The position numbers and the translations under genes are program-made. From Verticiella sediminum (lineage in GTDB: Bacteria > Pseudomonadota > Gammaproteobacteria > Burkholderiales > Burkholderiaceae_B), in NCBI RefSeq assembly GCF_007558815.1, contig NZ_VLTJ01000029.1, positions 434,001-498,000 of the forward strand: DNA of 64,000 nucleotides. Direction: 5' to 3'. Shown in pieces: positions 8,428-17,722 of the stretch (position 1 is its first letter; each line of letters opens with the position of its first letter). The notes below the pieces were generated by a model, which made no database searches, was not told where the DNA came from, and was given only the letters and a program-made list of their open reading frames with translations.

Positions 8428-9312
8428 TCAGGCCGCCGCCTCTGCACCGGCTGCACCGGCGTACGCCTGCAATGCGCAGCCGTCGAGCGTAATGCGATGC
8501 ATCAGCCGGCGCTGGCCATGGTAGTCGTTGGCCGCATAGTGCCAGGTCGAACGGTTGTCCCACATCGCGATGGAGCCGGGCCGCCAGGTGTAGCGGCAGG
8601 TGTGTTCCGGCCGGGAGGCATGTCGGTACAAATAGTCCAGCAGCGGCTTGCTTTCGGCATCCGTCCAGCCCTCGAAGCGCAGGGTGAAGATCGGATTGAC
8701 GTACAGCACCGGCTCGCCGCTCACGGGATGGGCGATCACCACCGGGTGTACGGCCTCGACCTCGGCCGCATCCGCGTTGCGGAACATGGCCTTGCCGGTC
8801 TGCTCGGCCAGTTGCGCCGCGCGGCTCTTGCGGCCGAAGACGTGTTCGGCCGAATGCACCGCCTTCAAGCCCATCAAGGTGCGCTGCAGGCCCGGCGACA
8901 GCGTCTTGAACGCCAGGCTCAGGTTGGCGAACAGCGTATCGCCGCCATACGCGGGCAACTCGCGCGCGACGAGGATCGACCCCATGGCCGGGATCTGGTC
9001 GTAGCTGTGGTCCGTATGCCAATCCCCGCCGATGTTGGCGGTGTCGAACTCGCCTTTGTTCACCGTGGCGATCTCGGGATGGCCTTCCACCGGAATGAAG
9101 AATCGATTGACCACGATGTCGCCCAGGCTGCGCGCGAACGCGAGGTGCTGCGCGGGTGTGATGTCCTGGTCGCGGAAGAACACCACGCCGTATTGCGTGT
9201 AGGCCTGCCGGATGGTGGCCAGCGTGTCCTCGTCCAGCGCACGGTCCAGGCGCACCCCGCGCAGTTCCACCCCGCATCCGCCGGTGACCGGACGAATTTC
9301 TATCGCTGCCAT
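8428..9312 (-). CDS. TauD/TfdA-family 2-oxoglutarate Fe(II) dioxygenase
   Basis: A 294-residue non-haem iron dioxygenase. The metal triad is visible as H99 and D101 in WHTDHSY and H258 in WDNRSTWHYA; R268/R269 near the C-terminus would bind 2-oxoglutarate. Family members oxidise taurine, sulfonates, 2,4-D-like acids, sulfate esters or amino acids; the substrate here cannot be told. The frame is open to 9393, but the ATG at 9312 follows GAGGG and gives family length. A Fur-like palindrome lies about 20 bases upstream, suggesting iron-responsive control. It stands alone on its strand. Confidence 0.9.
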   Translation of the reverse strand: MAAIEIRPVTGGCGVELRGVRLDRALDEDTLATIRQAYTQYGVVFFRDQDITPAQHLAFARSLGDIVVNRFFIPVEGHPEIATVNKGEFDTANIGGDWHTDHSYDQIPAMGSILVARELPAYGGDTLFANLSLAFKTLSPGLQRTLMGLKAVHSAEHVFGRKSRAAQLAEQTGKAMFRNADAAEVEAVHPVVIAHPVSGEPVLYVNPIFTLRFEGWTDAESKPLLDYLYRHASRPEHTCRYTWRPGSIAMWDNRSTWHYAANDYHGQRRLMHRITLDGCALQAYAGAAGAEAAA

Positions 9313-9330
9313 GTCTCTGCCCTCTATTTT

Positions 9331-9352
9331 AAGAATGAGAATTCTAATTCTT
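9331..9352. promoter_or_regulatory. Fur-box-like palindrome upstream of the dioxygenase gene
   Basis: An imperfect 22-bp palindrome centred on GAATTC. The arms are AAGAATGAGAA and TTCTAATTCTT, with a single mismatch pair. It contains overlapping GAGAAT/GAATTC-type hexamers like those bound by the iron repressor Fur. It starts 19 bases upstream of the dioxygenase ATG, where it would block transcription when iron is plentiful. Confidence 0.5.
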
Positions 9353-9444
9353 ATTTTGGCGTGAGGGCAAGAGGGCTTTCGGGTGCAAGCCACGCGGGGC
9401 CAGGCGTCGAGCCCGGCAGGCCGACTCCCGGAGCTGACGCGCCG

Positions 9445-9705
9445 CTACGCGGATGGAGCGGTCAACGCCTCCAGCTCGCCCAGCCAGCGCATCGCCTGCT
9501 CGCGCGAGCCGCCGCACATCTGCGCGCTGGGCTGCAGCCCGGCGCACACCGCCGGCCGCTCGGGACGATCGAAAATGCGGCAGCGTTCGTGCTCATCGAG
9601 CTGCACGCAGCGCACCCCCGCCGGCTTGCCGTGCGGCATGCCGGGGATCGCGCTGGAGATCGAAGGCGCCGTGCAACAGGCGCCGCATTGGGGACGACAG
9701 TACAT
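9445..9705 (-). CDS. YkgJ-like cysteine-cluster protein
   Basis: An 86-residue small protein of the YkgJ (UPF0153) cysteine-cluster family, thought to chelate zinc or iron. The cysteine pattern begins CRPQCGACC at residues 3-11 and continues with [15 protein letters not shown] and a later C in [10 protein letters not shown]. The frame is open far upstream, but the ATG at 9705 gives the family N-terminus. It is divergent from the LysR gene at 9773. It sits just behind a putatively iron-regulated dioxygenase, although not cotranscribed with it. Biochemical function is unknown. Confidence 0.82.
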   Translation of the reverse strand: MYCRPQCGACCTAPSISSAIPGMPHGKPAGVRCVQLDEHERCRIFDRPERPAVCAGLQPSAQMCGGSREQAMRWLGELEALTAPSA

Positions 9706-9772
9706 GGCGAGACTGTAGCAGGCAGGGTATGCCCGGCCGGGACATGCCGCCGCCTTGCTCTTAGAATGCAGC

Positions 9773-10723
9773 ATGTCGTCGACGCCGCCCACCCCGTTCC
9801 TCGGTACCCGCACCGCCGCCGAGTCCGCACTGGAGGACATGACCTCCCTGCGGATCTTCGTGAAGAGCGTCGAGCTGGGCAATTTCTCCGAGGTCGCGCG
9901 CCGGCTGGGGGTCACGCCGGCCGCGGTGTCCAAGCGGGTCGCGTCGCTGGAGGCGCGCCTCAACCAGCGGCTGCTCAACCGGAACACGCGCGGGCTGTTC
10001 GCCACCGAGGCGGGGCAACGGCTGTACGAACGCTGCGTGCGGGCCCTGGACGAACTCGACGCCGCCGCCGCCGAACTGGCCGACGCCGGCGACAAGCCTT
10101 CGGGCCATCTGCGCATCACCGCGCCGCTGTTGCTCGGCTCGGAGTTCATCGGGCCCTACGTGCCGGCCTTCCTGCAGGACAACCCCGGGCTCAGCCTGGA
10201 CCTGAATTTCTCCATATCGCGCCTGGACCTGTTCCAGGAGCGCATCGACATCGCGGTACGCATCGCCGAACGGCTCGAAGAAGGCCTGATCGCGATCGAA
10301 CTCGCGCCCTATCGCCGGCTCTTCTGCGCCGCGCCCGGCTACCTGGCCAAGCATGGCGCGCCGGGCACCCCATCGGACCTGGTCCGGCACAACTGCCTGG
10401 TGTCGCGCGGCACCTCGCCCAACCGCGCCTGGCCGTTCAGGCAGGACGGCGACGTGGGGCACGTCATGGTCAGCGGCACCCTCTGCAGCGACAACTCGCA
10501 TACCGTGCGGGCCTGTGCCGAAGCCGGGCTCGGCATCATGATGGCCCCGCTCTGGCTGGTGCACGAGGCGCTGCAGGCGGGCCGCCTCGTGCCGGTCCTC
10601 CCAGACCATGCGCCGCCCGACCGTGCGGTGTATGCCGTGCTGCTGCAGCGTTCGGACAAGGCGCCCAAGCTCGCGGCAGCGGTCGGCTTTCTGCGGGCCT
10701 GCCTCGCGCGGCTGCCGAGGTGA
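9773..10723 (+). CDS. LysR-family transcriptional regulator
   Basis: A 316-residue LysR regulator with helix-turn-helix [38 protein letters not shown] and effector domain of the AaeR/DsdC-like group ([32 protein letters not shown]). The start is uncertain. ATG 9773 is used here; ATG 9839 begins directly at the usual LysR N-terminus but GGAGG lies only 2 bases before it. It is the most likely regulator of the catabolic genes that follow, though it is convergent with them rather than adjacent to their promoter. Confidence 0.86.
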   Translation: MSSTPPTPFLGTRTAAESALEDMTSLRIFVKSVELGNFSEVARRLGVTPAAVSKRVASLEARLNQRLLNRNTRGLFATEAGQRLYERCVRALDELDAAAAELADAGDKPSGHLRITAPLLLGSEFIGPYVPAFLQDNPGLSLDLNFSISRLDLFQERIDIAVRIAERLEEGLIAIELAPYRRLFCAAPGYLAKHGAPGTPSDLVRHNCLVSRGTSPNRAWPFRQDGDVGHVMVSGTLCSDNSHTVRACAEAGLGIMMAPLWLVHEALQAGRLVPVLPDHAPPDRAVYAVLLQRSDKAPKLAAAVGFLRACLARLPR

Positions 10724-10804
10724 ACGGGCGGGCTGCCCTTGCCCGCCGGCCTGGGCCTGTCGGCGCTGTGGACCCTTGGCGAGCCCAGCAGCATTGACAG
10801 GCCG

Positions 10805-11619
<815 letters not shown>

Positions 11620-11623
<4 letters not shown>

Positions 11624-12471
11624 GCCGGCACCTCGTGCTCGAACGCCACGACCGGGTTGCGCAGCAGCCCGACGCCGGCGATCTCCACGTCGAGGACGTC
11701 GCCCGGCGCCATCCACAGCGGCGGGTTGCGGCTCATCCCGACGCCCTGCGGCGTTCCCGTGGCAATGATGTCGCCCGGATGCAGGGTCGTGAAGGTACTG
11801 ACATACGCGATGATGGCGGGCACGTCGAAGAGCATGTCGCCCACGCTCGCGTCCTGCACCACCTGGCCGTTCAGACGGGTCACGAGGCGCAGATCCGCCG
11901 GCGAATCGATCTCGTCGCGGGTCACGATCCACGGGCCGATGCTGCCGCTGCGCTCGAAGTTCTTGCCCGCCGTCACCTGCGCGCTGTGGCGCTGGAAATC
12001 GCGTACGGAATTCTCCGCCAGGCAGCAGTATCCGGCCACGCAGGACATGGCCTCGGCGGCGGACACGCCGCGCACCGGGCGGCCGATGACCACGCCGAGC
12101 TCTCCCTCGTAGTCGAACGCCTCGGAGCAGGACGGACGCACCACGGCCTGGCCGTGCCCCACGAACGAGTCGGCGAAACGCGGGAAGAGCGACGGATAGC
12201 GCGGCAGCTCGCGGCCCGCCTCACCGGCATGGCTCGCGTAGTTCAGGCCCACGCACAGAATCTTGTCCGGACGCGGCACCGGCGGCAGCCATTCCACAGC
12301 CTCCAGCGGGATGCGGGCACGCGCGCCGTCCGCAGCCGCGGCAATGGCGTCCACACCCGCGGCCAGCGCCGTCCGCATGCACGGCCAGGCATCCGCCAGC
12401 GGCACGATCGATGCCTCCAGCACCTGCCCCCACCCCTCGATGCCCTGCCAACGATAGCTTGCAAGTCTCAT
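11620..12471 (-). CDS. Fumarylacetoacetate hydrolase (FAH) family protein
   Basis: A 283-residue FAH-family enzyme. The catalytic core runs from [17 protein letters not shown] through [14 protein letters not shown] (the metal-binding E-x-E) to [31 protein letters not shown]. Relatives are fumarylpyruvate hydrolase, HpaG isomerase/decarboxylase and ureidoglycolate lyase. Next to a hydratase and a cupin ring-cleavage candidate, a role after ring opening is the best inference. GGGAG precedes the ATG. It is the middle gene of a three-gene unit on the minus strand. Confidence 0.87.
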
Positions 12472-12493
12472 GGTCGAAATCTCCCGGCGGCGC

Positions 12494-13489
12494 TCAGGAA
12501 AACCGCATCCGGGCGCCCTGCGTCAGGGGCAGGGGCAGCCCGGCGCCCGTTTCCCGGCATGCCTGGTAGGCACGAATCGCCATCGCAAGGTCCGATACGC
12601 CCATGCCGACCGCCTTGAACAGCGAGATGCTGCCGGGCGCGCGCGTCGGCGTGACGGCGCCGCGCACGATGTCCCCGATGGTGGCGACCCTGCCCCAGCC
12701 CTGCGGCCCCTCGTCCGTCCCGAAGCGATCGATGAATTCCCTGGACGACTTGCGCACGTTGGCGACGTCGTCGACCGCCACGATGCCCGCGCGATCGAGC
12801 ACGTCGGCATGCAGTTCCGCGTTGGCGGGCAGGATGGCGCCGACGGCATTGACGTGCGCCCCGTCGGCGATCATCCCGGCCTGAAGGAACGGCGTGCGCG
12901 CGCGCGTCACCACGGTCACGATGTCGGCCGCCGCCGTCGCGGCCTCGATCGAATCGCAGGCTTGCACATCGAGGCCCAGCCGCTCGACCAGATCCCGGGT
13001 GCAGGCCTCGCGGCGCTCGGCGCTCGGGCTCCACACGCGCACGCGCCGCAGCGGCCGCACCGCGTGGATCGCGGCCACCTGGGCCAGCGCCTGCCGGCCC
13101 GATCCCAGCAGGGCCAGGTCGCCGGCATCCTCCGCCGCCAGCCATCGCGTGCCCAGCCCGGTCATGGCCGAGGTGCGCAATTGCCCGAGCACGTTGGCCT
13201 CGAGCATGGCGAGCAGCCGGCCCGCGCGCGTATCGAACAGGGCATACAAGGCCTTCGCGCCATCGGGCGTGTTGACCCAGGTCTTGTATCCGCCGAATCC
13301 CGCGGCGGGCAGCACCGCGCCCAACGCGTGCAGGGAACTGCGCGCGTCGAATGTCCCCAGCGCTTTCTCTATGTTGGCCCCTTGCCCGGCGGCCACTTGC
13401 GCGGTCCTTTCCTGCAGCGCCTCGATCGCCTCGGCCAACGACACCGAGCCCGCCACGTCGGCCTCGCTCAGCCATAGTGCAGTCGTCAT
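12494..13489 (-). CDS. Ornithine cyclodeaminase / mu-crystallin family enzyme
   Basis: A 331-residue NAD-dependent enzyme of the OCD/mu-crystallin family (ornithine cyclodeaminase, alanine dehydrogenase, ketimine reductase). Landmarks are GGYKTWVNTPDGAKALYALFD, LRTSAMTGLG, the nucleotide-binding segment LALLGSGRQALAQVAAI and the segment DGAHVNAVGA. The ATG at 13489 is preceded by GGAGG at 9 bases; a GTG directly upstream is less likely. It is the first gene of the OCD-FAH-hydratase unit, divergent from a Bug gene. An OCD enzyme here hints at a nitrogen-containing substrate or imine intermediate. Confidence 0.87.
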   Translation of the reverse strand: MTTALWLSEADVAGSVSLAEAIEALQERTAQVAAGQGANIEKALGTFDARSSLHALGAVLPAAGFGGYKTWVNTPDGAKALYALFDTRAGRLLAMLEANVLGQLRTSAMTGLGTRWLAAEDAGDLALLGSGRQALAQVAAIHAVRPLRRVRVWSPSAERREACTRDLVERLGLDVQACDSIEAATAAADIVTVVTRARTPFLQAGMIADGAHVNAVGAILPANAELHADVLDRAGIVAVDDVANVRKSSREFIDRFGTDEGPQGWGRVATIGDIVRGAVTPTRAPGSISLFKAVGMGVSDLAMAIRAYQACRETGAGLPLPLTQGARMRFS

Positions 13490-13567
13490 CACTCCTTTCC
13501 TCCAGGTCGGTCATTCGGATCCGGCGCAGTCTGCGCCAGCGCGCACCGGCGGGGCAATGCCGCGCGC

Positions 13568-13584
13568 GGAACAACTACTGTTCC
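13568..13584. promoter_or_regulatory. Palindromic operator candidate, copy 1 (GGAACA-N5-TGTTCC)
   Basis: A 17-bp inverted repeat with 6-bp perfect arms, GGAACA and TGTTCC, in the 269-bp divergent region between the OCD-like gene and the Bug gene. It is close in sequence to the copy at 13632, with centres 64 bp apart (about six helical turns). Probably a regulator binding site; the regulator is unknown. Confidence 0.55.
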
Positions 13585-13631
13585 AGCCACGAACAGCCTG
13601 CAATACCAGGCGCCGCGGGCTGCTCGCGCCC

Positions 13632-13648
13632 GGAACAACAGTTGTTCC
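13632..13648. promoter_or_regulatory. Palindromic operator candidate, copy 2 (GGAACAAC-A-GTTGTTCC)
   Basis: A 17-bp perfect inverted repeat with 8-bp arms around one central base, matching the copy at 13568 at 14 of 17 positions. It lies about 110 bp upstream of the Bug gene start and 143 bp from the OCD-like start. The spacing of the two sites suggests cooperative binding on one DNA face. Confidence 0.6.
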
Positions 13649-13758
13649 CATGCGTGCATTGAAGCCGCCCATGTGCCCTCCTATAGTTCGGTCCTCGACA
13701 TGCGGGTCGTACGCAACGGCTTCCCGCAGGAGCCCCATAAAGACAAAGGAGACACGCC

Positions 13759-14754
13759 ATGCAAGGCAAACGAATCGGCGGGCAGGCGCGCCGGCGCGCC
13801 CTACGGCTGCTCGGCGCAATCGGCGCCGGGCTCGCGCTCGCGGCGGCCGGCCCCGCATTCGCGGCTTGGCCCGACAAACCCGTCAGGCTCATCGCGCCGC
13901 TGGCCGCAGGCTCGGCGCCGGACGTGATCGCCCGCATCCTCGCCCATGAGCTCGGCGAGCTGTGGCAGCAGACGGTGGTCGTGGAGAATCGTCCGGGCGC
14001 CGGCGGCATCATCGGCCTGGAGGCGACCCGCCAGGCGCCCGCCGACGGCCATACCCTGGCGCTGGTGCACGCCAGCGCGGCCGTCGTGACACCCGTGACC
14101 TTCAAGAGCGCGCGATACGACATCGAACGCGACTTCGACACCATCGCCACCGTCGGCTATACGCCCATCGCGATGGTGGCCAACCCCGGCGCGCCGGCCA
14201 CCAGCCTCGCCGAAGTGATCGAAGCCAGCCGCGCGAAACCTGGCGAAGTCGACCTGGGCAATCCGGGCCGCACCACCAGCGCGCACCTGGCCGGCGAACT
14301 GCTCAACCAGCAGGTGGGCGCCAGGCTGTTCCCGGTGCCCTTCTCCGGCAATGGCGTGCAGGCGGTAGTCGGCGGCGACGTGCCTTACTACGTGGACGGC
14401 GTCGCGCCACTGCTGCGCATGGTCGAGGCCGACCGGGTACGGCCGATCGCGGTATTCGCCGATCGCCGCCTCGACGGGCTCGAGGCCTTTCCGCTCGCGA
14501 CCGACGTGGACCCCGGCCTGGTCGTGACCGGCTGGTTCGTCGTGGCCTCGCCTGCCGGCCTGCCCGAACCCTTGATCGAAAAGATCAATGCCGACGTCAA
14601 TCGCGTCCTCGCCAAGCCCGAGGTGGCCCGGCGTTTCCGGGAGTTCGGCACCTACCCGCAGCCGGGCACGGTCGCGCAGGCGCGCGACTTCGTTCGACAG
14701 GAGAAAGAGCGCTACGCGCAGATCATCCAGCGCGCGGGCATCCAGCCCGAATAG
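13759..14754 (+). CDS. Bug/TctC-family periplasmic solute receptor (2)
   Basis: A 331-residue Bug receptor. The signal peptide runs to about residue 35 (AAAGPAFA), followed by AWPDKPVRLIAPLAAGSAPD and NRPGAGG. AAAGGAGA precedes the ATG. It heads the plus-strand arm (Bug, NTF2-like, cupin) of the divergent catabolic island, so its ligand is probably the pathway substrate. The usual PFxPGG loop reads PLAAGSAPD here, an altered ligand loop that may reflect a non-tricarboxylate ligand. No permease partner is nearby. Confidence 0.9.
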   Translation: MQGKRIGGQARRRALRLLGAIGAGLALAAAGPAFAAWPDKPVRLIAPLAAGSAPDVIARILAHELGELWQQTVVVENRPGAGGIIGLEATRQAPADGHTLALVHASAAVVTPVTFKSARYDIERDFDTIATVGYTPIAMVANPGAPATSLAEVIEASRAKPGEVDLGNPGRTTSAHLAGELLNQQVGARLFPVPFSGNGVQAVVGGDVPYYVDGVAPLLRMVEADRVRPIAVFADRRLDGLEAFPLATDVDPGLVVTGWFVVASPAGLPEPLIEKINADVNRVLAKPEVARRFREFGTYPQPGTVAQARDFVRQEKERYAQIIQRAGIQPE

Positions 14755-14772
14755 CGCACACCGGAGCACGAC

Positions 14773-15183
14773 ATGCAGAATCCCGTGCAGGCCCTGGTCC
14801 TGGACTTCTTTCACGCGCTCGACCGGCGCGATCACGCGGGGGCCGCGGCATTGTTCGCACCCGCCGGCACCTGGCTGCGGCAAGGCCGTCTACTGACCGG
14901 CCCGGACGAGGCGCTCGCCGCGCTCGACGCGCGCCCCGCCAATCGCAGCACCTGCCACCTGGTGAGCAACATGCGCATACGGCAGACCAGTGAGACGCAA
15001 TGGCTGGCGACGTACTACCTCACCGCGTTCGAAGCGCTGGCGGGCGACGACGGCGCGGCAGGCGAGCCCAGGCTCGCGGCGATCCTCGAGTGCACGGATG
15101 TGCTGGACTGCCAGGACGGCAGTTGGCGCATCGCCGACAAACGCAGTCGCCGAGCCCTGTCGGCGACACCGCCCACCCGTTGA
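14773..15183 (+). CDS. NTF2-like (SnoaL/nuclear transport factor 2 fold) protein
   Basis: A 136-residue small protein with the NTF2-like pattern: an N-terminal helix VQALVLDFFHALDRRDHAGAAALFAP, then W-G-x-L-x-G-P-DEALAAL, then paired strands ending in a conserved W-R-I-A-D segment. Such folds serve as small hydrolases, isomerases or accessory subunits. It begins 18 bases after the Bug gene with CGGAG at proper spacing and ends 19 bases before the cupin gene, so it belongs to the operon. The reaction is not predictable from sequence. Confidence 0.75.
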   Translation: MQNPVQALVLDFFHALDRRDHAGAAALFAPAGTWLRQGRLLTGPDEALAALDARPANRSTCHLVSNMRIRQTSETQWLATYYLTAFEALAGDDGAAGEPRLAAILECTDVLDCQDGSWRIADKRSRRALSATPPTR

Positions 15184-15202
15184 CCGATCCCGGAGCCCGA
15201 CC

Positions 15203-16306
15203 ATGACCCAGGACCCGACTGCCGCACGCCTCATGGACGTCAGCGGCACCATTCCACCCAACTCCACTCCCTGGACCCCCGTACGCGTCCCGGCCGCCGC
15301 CATCGAGGCCGAAATCGCGCGGCTCTCCCATGGGCCGGCACCGGCGGGCGGCCGCCGCTGCACCCTCATCGTCCACCCCGAGTCCGGCGAGGTGCCCGGC
15401 TTCGCGCCCGGCGTTCAGGTCGCGATCCAGGTCCTGCTGCCGGGCGAAGAGACCGCGCCCCTGCGCCTGAACGCCGGCCAGGTCGAGCTGTGCATCCGGG
15501 GGACGGGCACCGTGCACGTGGCAGAGCGCGCGATGACGCTGGGCCGGTGGGACGTCGCCATGATCCCCTCCATGCAGCGCCACTGGCACCGCAACGACGG
15601 CGATGAGCCCTGGGTCCGCTTGTCGTACTCCAACGCGCCGCTGTTGCAGCGGCTGGGCGTACTTTACGTGGAGCACGGCGACGGCCTGTCCGACGCCGGG
15701 CCGCGCCCCCAGGCCGAGGCGGCGGCGGCCTACACGCGCGGCACGGCCCCGGACGTGGCGGTCGCGGACGGCGGCCGCATCCGCGGCTACGAGTTCCTCA
15801 CGGACATCCAGGTCGTCGACAACCGCCCCCTCGTCTGGCCCTGGGAAGCGGTGGCAACCCAACTGTCCGGCGAGCCGGGGGACGGCAAGCGCACCATCAT
15901 GCTGCTCTACAACCCGGCCACCGAACGGCGCAACGGCACCACCCACAGCTTTTTCGCGACCATGACCCGCGTCCCGCCCGGGTCACCGCCGCGCAAGCCC
16001 GGCAGGGGCCACCGGCACAGCTCGGTGGCGATCAACTACCACTTCCAGGGCAGCGGACACAGCATCGTGGACGGCCATACGATCGCGTGGCAGGCCGGCG
16101 ACCTGCTGCTCTCGGCGCCCGGATGGTCCGAGCATGCCCACTTCATCTCGCCGGAGGGCGCCAGCATCCTGACCATACAGGATCACCCGCTGCACATCGG
16201 GATGGAGTCCCTGATCTGGCAGGAACGCATGGACGGGCCGATCCTGACCCTGGGCTCCGAGCCTGGCCAGACCGGCTACGTCGGGCCCCGGCAGGCCGGC
16301 GACTGA
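15203..16306 (+). CDS. Double-cupin protein, gentisate-1,2-dioxygenase-like
   Basis: A 367-residue bicupin related to gentisate/salicylate ring-cleaving dioxygenases. Cupin 1 (about residues 70-140) retains the second motif (PSMQRHWHRND) but has no H-x-H in its first strand pair. Cupin 2 (about 265-330) has a full metal-type set: GHRHSS, then PGWSEHAHF. Characterised gentisate dioxygenases keep iron in the N-terminal cupin, so the putative active site is shifted here. The frame is open upstream to 14990, but ATG 15203 follows CGGAG. With the hydratase and FAH genes opposite, ring cleavage is plausible but unproven. Confidence 0.75.
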   Translation: MTQDPTAARLMDVSGTIPPNSTPWTPVRVPAAAIEAEIARLSHGPAPAGGRRCTLIVHPESGEVPGFAPGVQVAIQVLLPGEETAPLRLNAGQVELCIRGTGTVHVAERAMTLGRWDVAMIPSMQRHWHRNDGDEPWVRLSYSNAPLLQRLGVLYVEHGDGLSDAGPRPQAEAAAAYTRGTAPDVAVADGGRIRGYEFLTDIQVVDNRPLVWPWEAVATQLSGEPGDGKRTIMLLYNPATERRNGTTHSFFATMTRVPPGSPPRKPGRGHRHSSVAINYHFQGSGHSIVDGHTIAWQAGDLLLSAPGWSEHAHFISPEGASILTIQDHPLHIGMESLIWQERMDGPILTLGSEPGQTGYVGPRQAGD

Positions 16307-16364
16307 GCGCGCCGGGCGGGCGGCGCCCCGGATTGGGGGATAATGCGATGCCAATCCTCGCACC

Positions 16365-17573
16365 ATGTCCCGCCGTCTCGTCGCCCACCTCGACATGGAC
16401 GCCTTCTACGCGTCCGTGGAACTGCTGCACCGCCCCTTCCTGCGCGGGCTGCCGGTGGTCGTGGGCGGCCGCCGCCGCCAGCCGCTCGAAGCCGACCCCG
16501 AAGACCTTTCCACCTGGCCGCGCCTGCGCGACTACGTCGGGCGCGGCGTGGCCACCACGGCCTCCTACGAAGCCAGAGCCCTCGGCGTGCATTCCGCGAT
16601 GGGCCTCATGAAGGCTGCCGCGCTGGCACCGGACGCCATCCTGCTGCCCGCCGACTTCGAGGAGTACCGGCGCATGTCGCACCGCTTCAAGGAGGCCGTG
16701 GCCGAGATCGCGCCGGTGATCGAGGACCGCGGCATCGACGAGATCTATATCGACCTCACGGACGTGCCCGGCGCGTTCGACGCCACGCCCGACGACCGCC
16801 TGGCCGGCGCCCGGGCACTCGGGCAGCGCCTGCAGCAGGCGGTGCGCAACGCCACGGGCCTGAGCTGTTCGCTCGGCGTGACGCCCAACAAGCTCCTGTC
16901 CAAGCTGTGTTCCGACCTGGACAAACCCGGCGGCGTCACCGTCCTCGACATGGACGACATCGCCGCGCGCATCTGGCCGCTGCCGCCGGGACGCATCAAC
17001 GGCATCGGGCCCAAGGCGCGCGAAAAGCTCGAGCAGGCCGGCATCCGCAGCATCGGCGAACTCGCCGCCGTCGAGCCCGCCTGGCTGATCGCCAAGTTCG
17101 GCAAGTCGACCGGCGCCTGGATGCACGAAGCCGCGCATGGCCGGGACGAGCGTCCGGTCGTCACCCACCGCGACCCCAAGTCGGTCAGCCGGGAAACCAC
17201 CTTCGAGCGCGACCTGCACGCGCGCCTGGACCGCGACACGCTGGGCGGCATCTTCACCGGCCTGTGCGAAAAAGTCGCTGCGGACCTCGCGCGCCACGGC
17301 CTGGTCGGCCGCACCATCGGGCTCAAGCTGCGCTTCGACGACTTTCGCACCGTCACCCGCGACCACAGCCTGGACGCCTACACCGCCGACGCCGGCACCA
17401 TCCGCTGGGCCGCCGGGCAATGCCTCAAGCGCATCGAGCTGACCCGCCGCATCCGGCTGCTGGGCGTGCGCGTGGGCACGCTCGCCGCCAACGACGCGAT
17501 CCCGGCCGAGCCGCGCCCGGCGCGCGGCCGCGGGAGCCCCGAGTCGCTGCCGCTGTTCGAGGATCTGGACTGA
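16365..17573 (+). CDS. dinB: DNA polymerase IV, Y-family translesion polymerase
   Basis: A 402-residue Y-family polymerase. Catalytic residues are D10 in HLDMDAFYASVE and D125/E126 in GIDEIYIDLT; SYEARALGVHSAMG is the fingers motif, and GRINGIGPKAREKLEQAGI is the helix-hairpin-helix thumb. About 22 residues (roughly 36-60) are inserted between VVVGG and GVATTASYEAR compared with E. coli. The C-terminal LPLF at 396-399 could be the sliding-clamp-binding motif. A GATAAT -10 hexamer 21 bases upstream implies a very short leader with no Shine-Dalgarno. No LexA box was seen. Confidence 0.93.
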   Translation: MSRRLVAHLDMDAFYASVELLHRPFLRGLPVVVGGRRRQPLEADPEDLSTWPRLRDYVGRGVATTASYEARALGVHSAMGLMKAAALAPDAILLPADFEEYRRMSHRFKEAVAEIAPVIEDRGIDEIYIDLTDVPGAFDATPDDRLAGARALGQRLQQAVRNATGLSCSLGVTPNKLLSKLCSDLDKPGGVTVLDMDDIAARIWPLPPGRINGIGPKAREKLEQAGIRSIGELAAVEPAWLIAKFGKSTGAWMHEAAHGRDERPVVTHRDPKSVSRETTFERDLHARLDRDTLGGIFTGLCEKVAADLARHGLVGRTIGLKLRFDDFRTVTRDHSLDAYTADAGTIRWAAGQCLKRIELTRRIRLLGVRVGTLAANDAIPAEPRPARGRGSPESLPLFEDLD

Positions 17574-17722
17574 GCCCGCGAGGCAGCCGCCATGAGCCTG
17601 CGCAAGCCCGCCGCCGCGGCGGCGGGCTGCGCATCCGCGGCAGCGCACGGGCAATCCATGGCAGCGGTGCTACCATCCCCACATCGGCCGTCCATCCGGG
17701 CCGATGTCTTCCCAGCACCGCC

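Noticed and set aside
8497-10797. A 766-codon plus-strand frame
   Set aside because: It crosses the dioxygenase, YkgJ-like and LysR genes with low-complexity Arg/Gly/His composition; every real gene in the span is in another frame.
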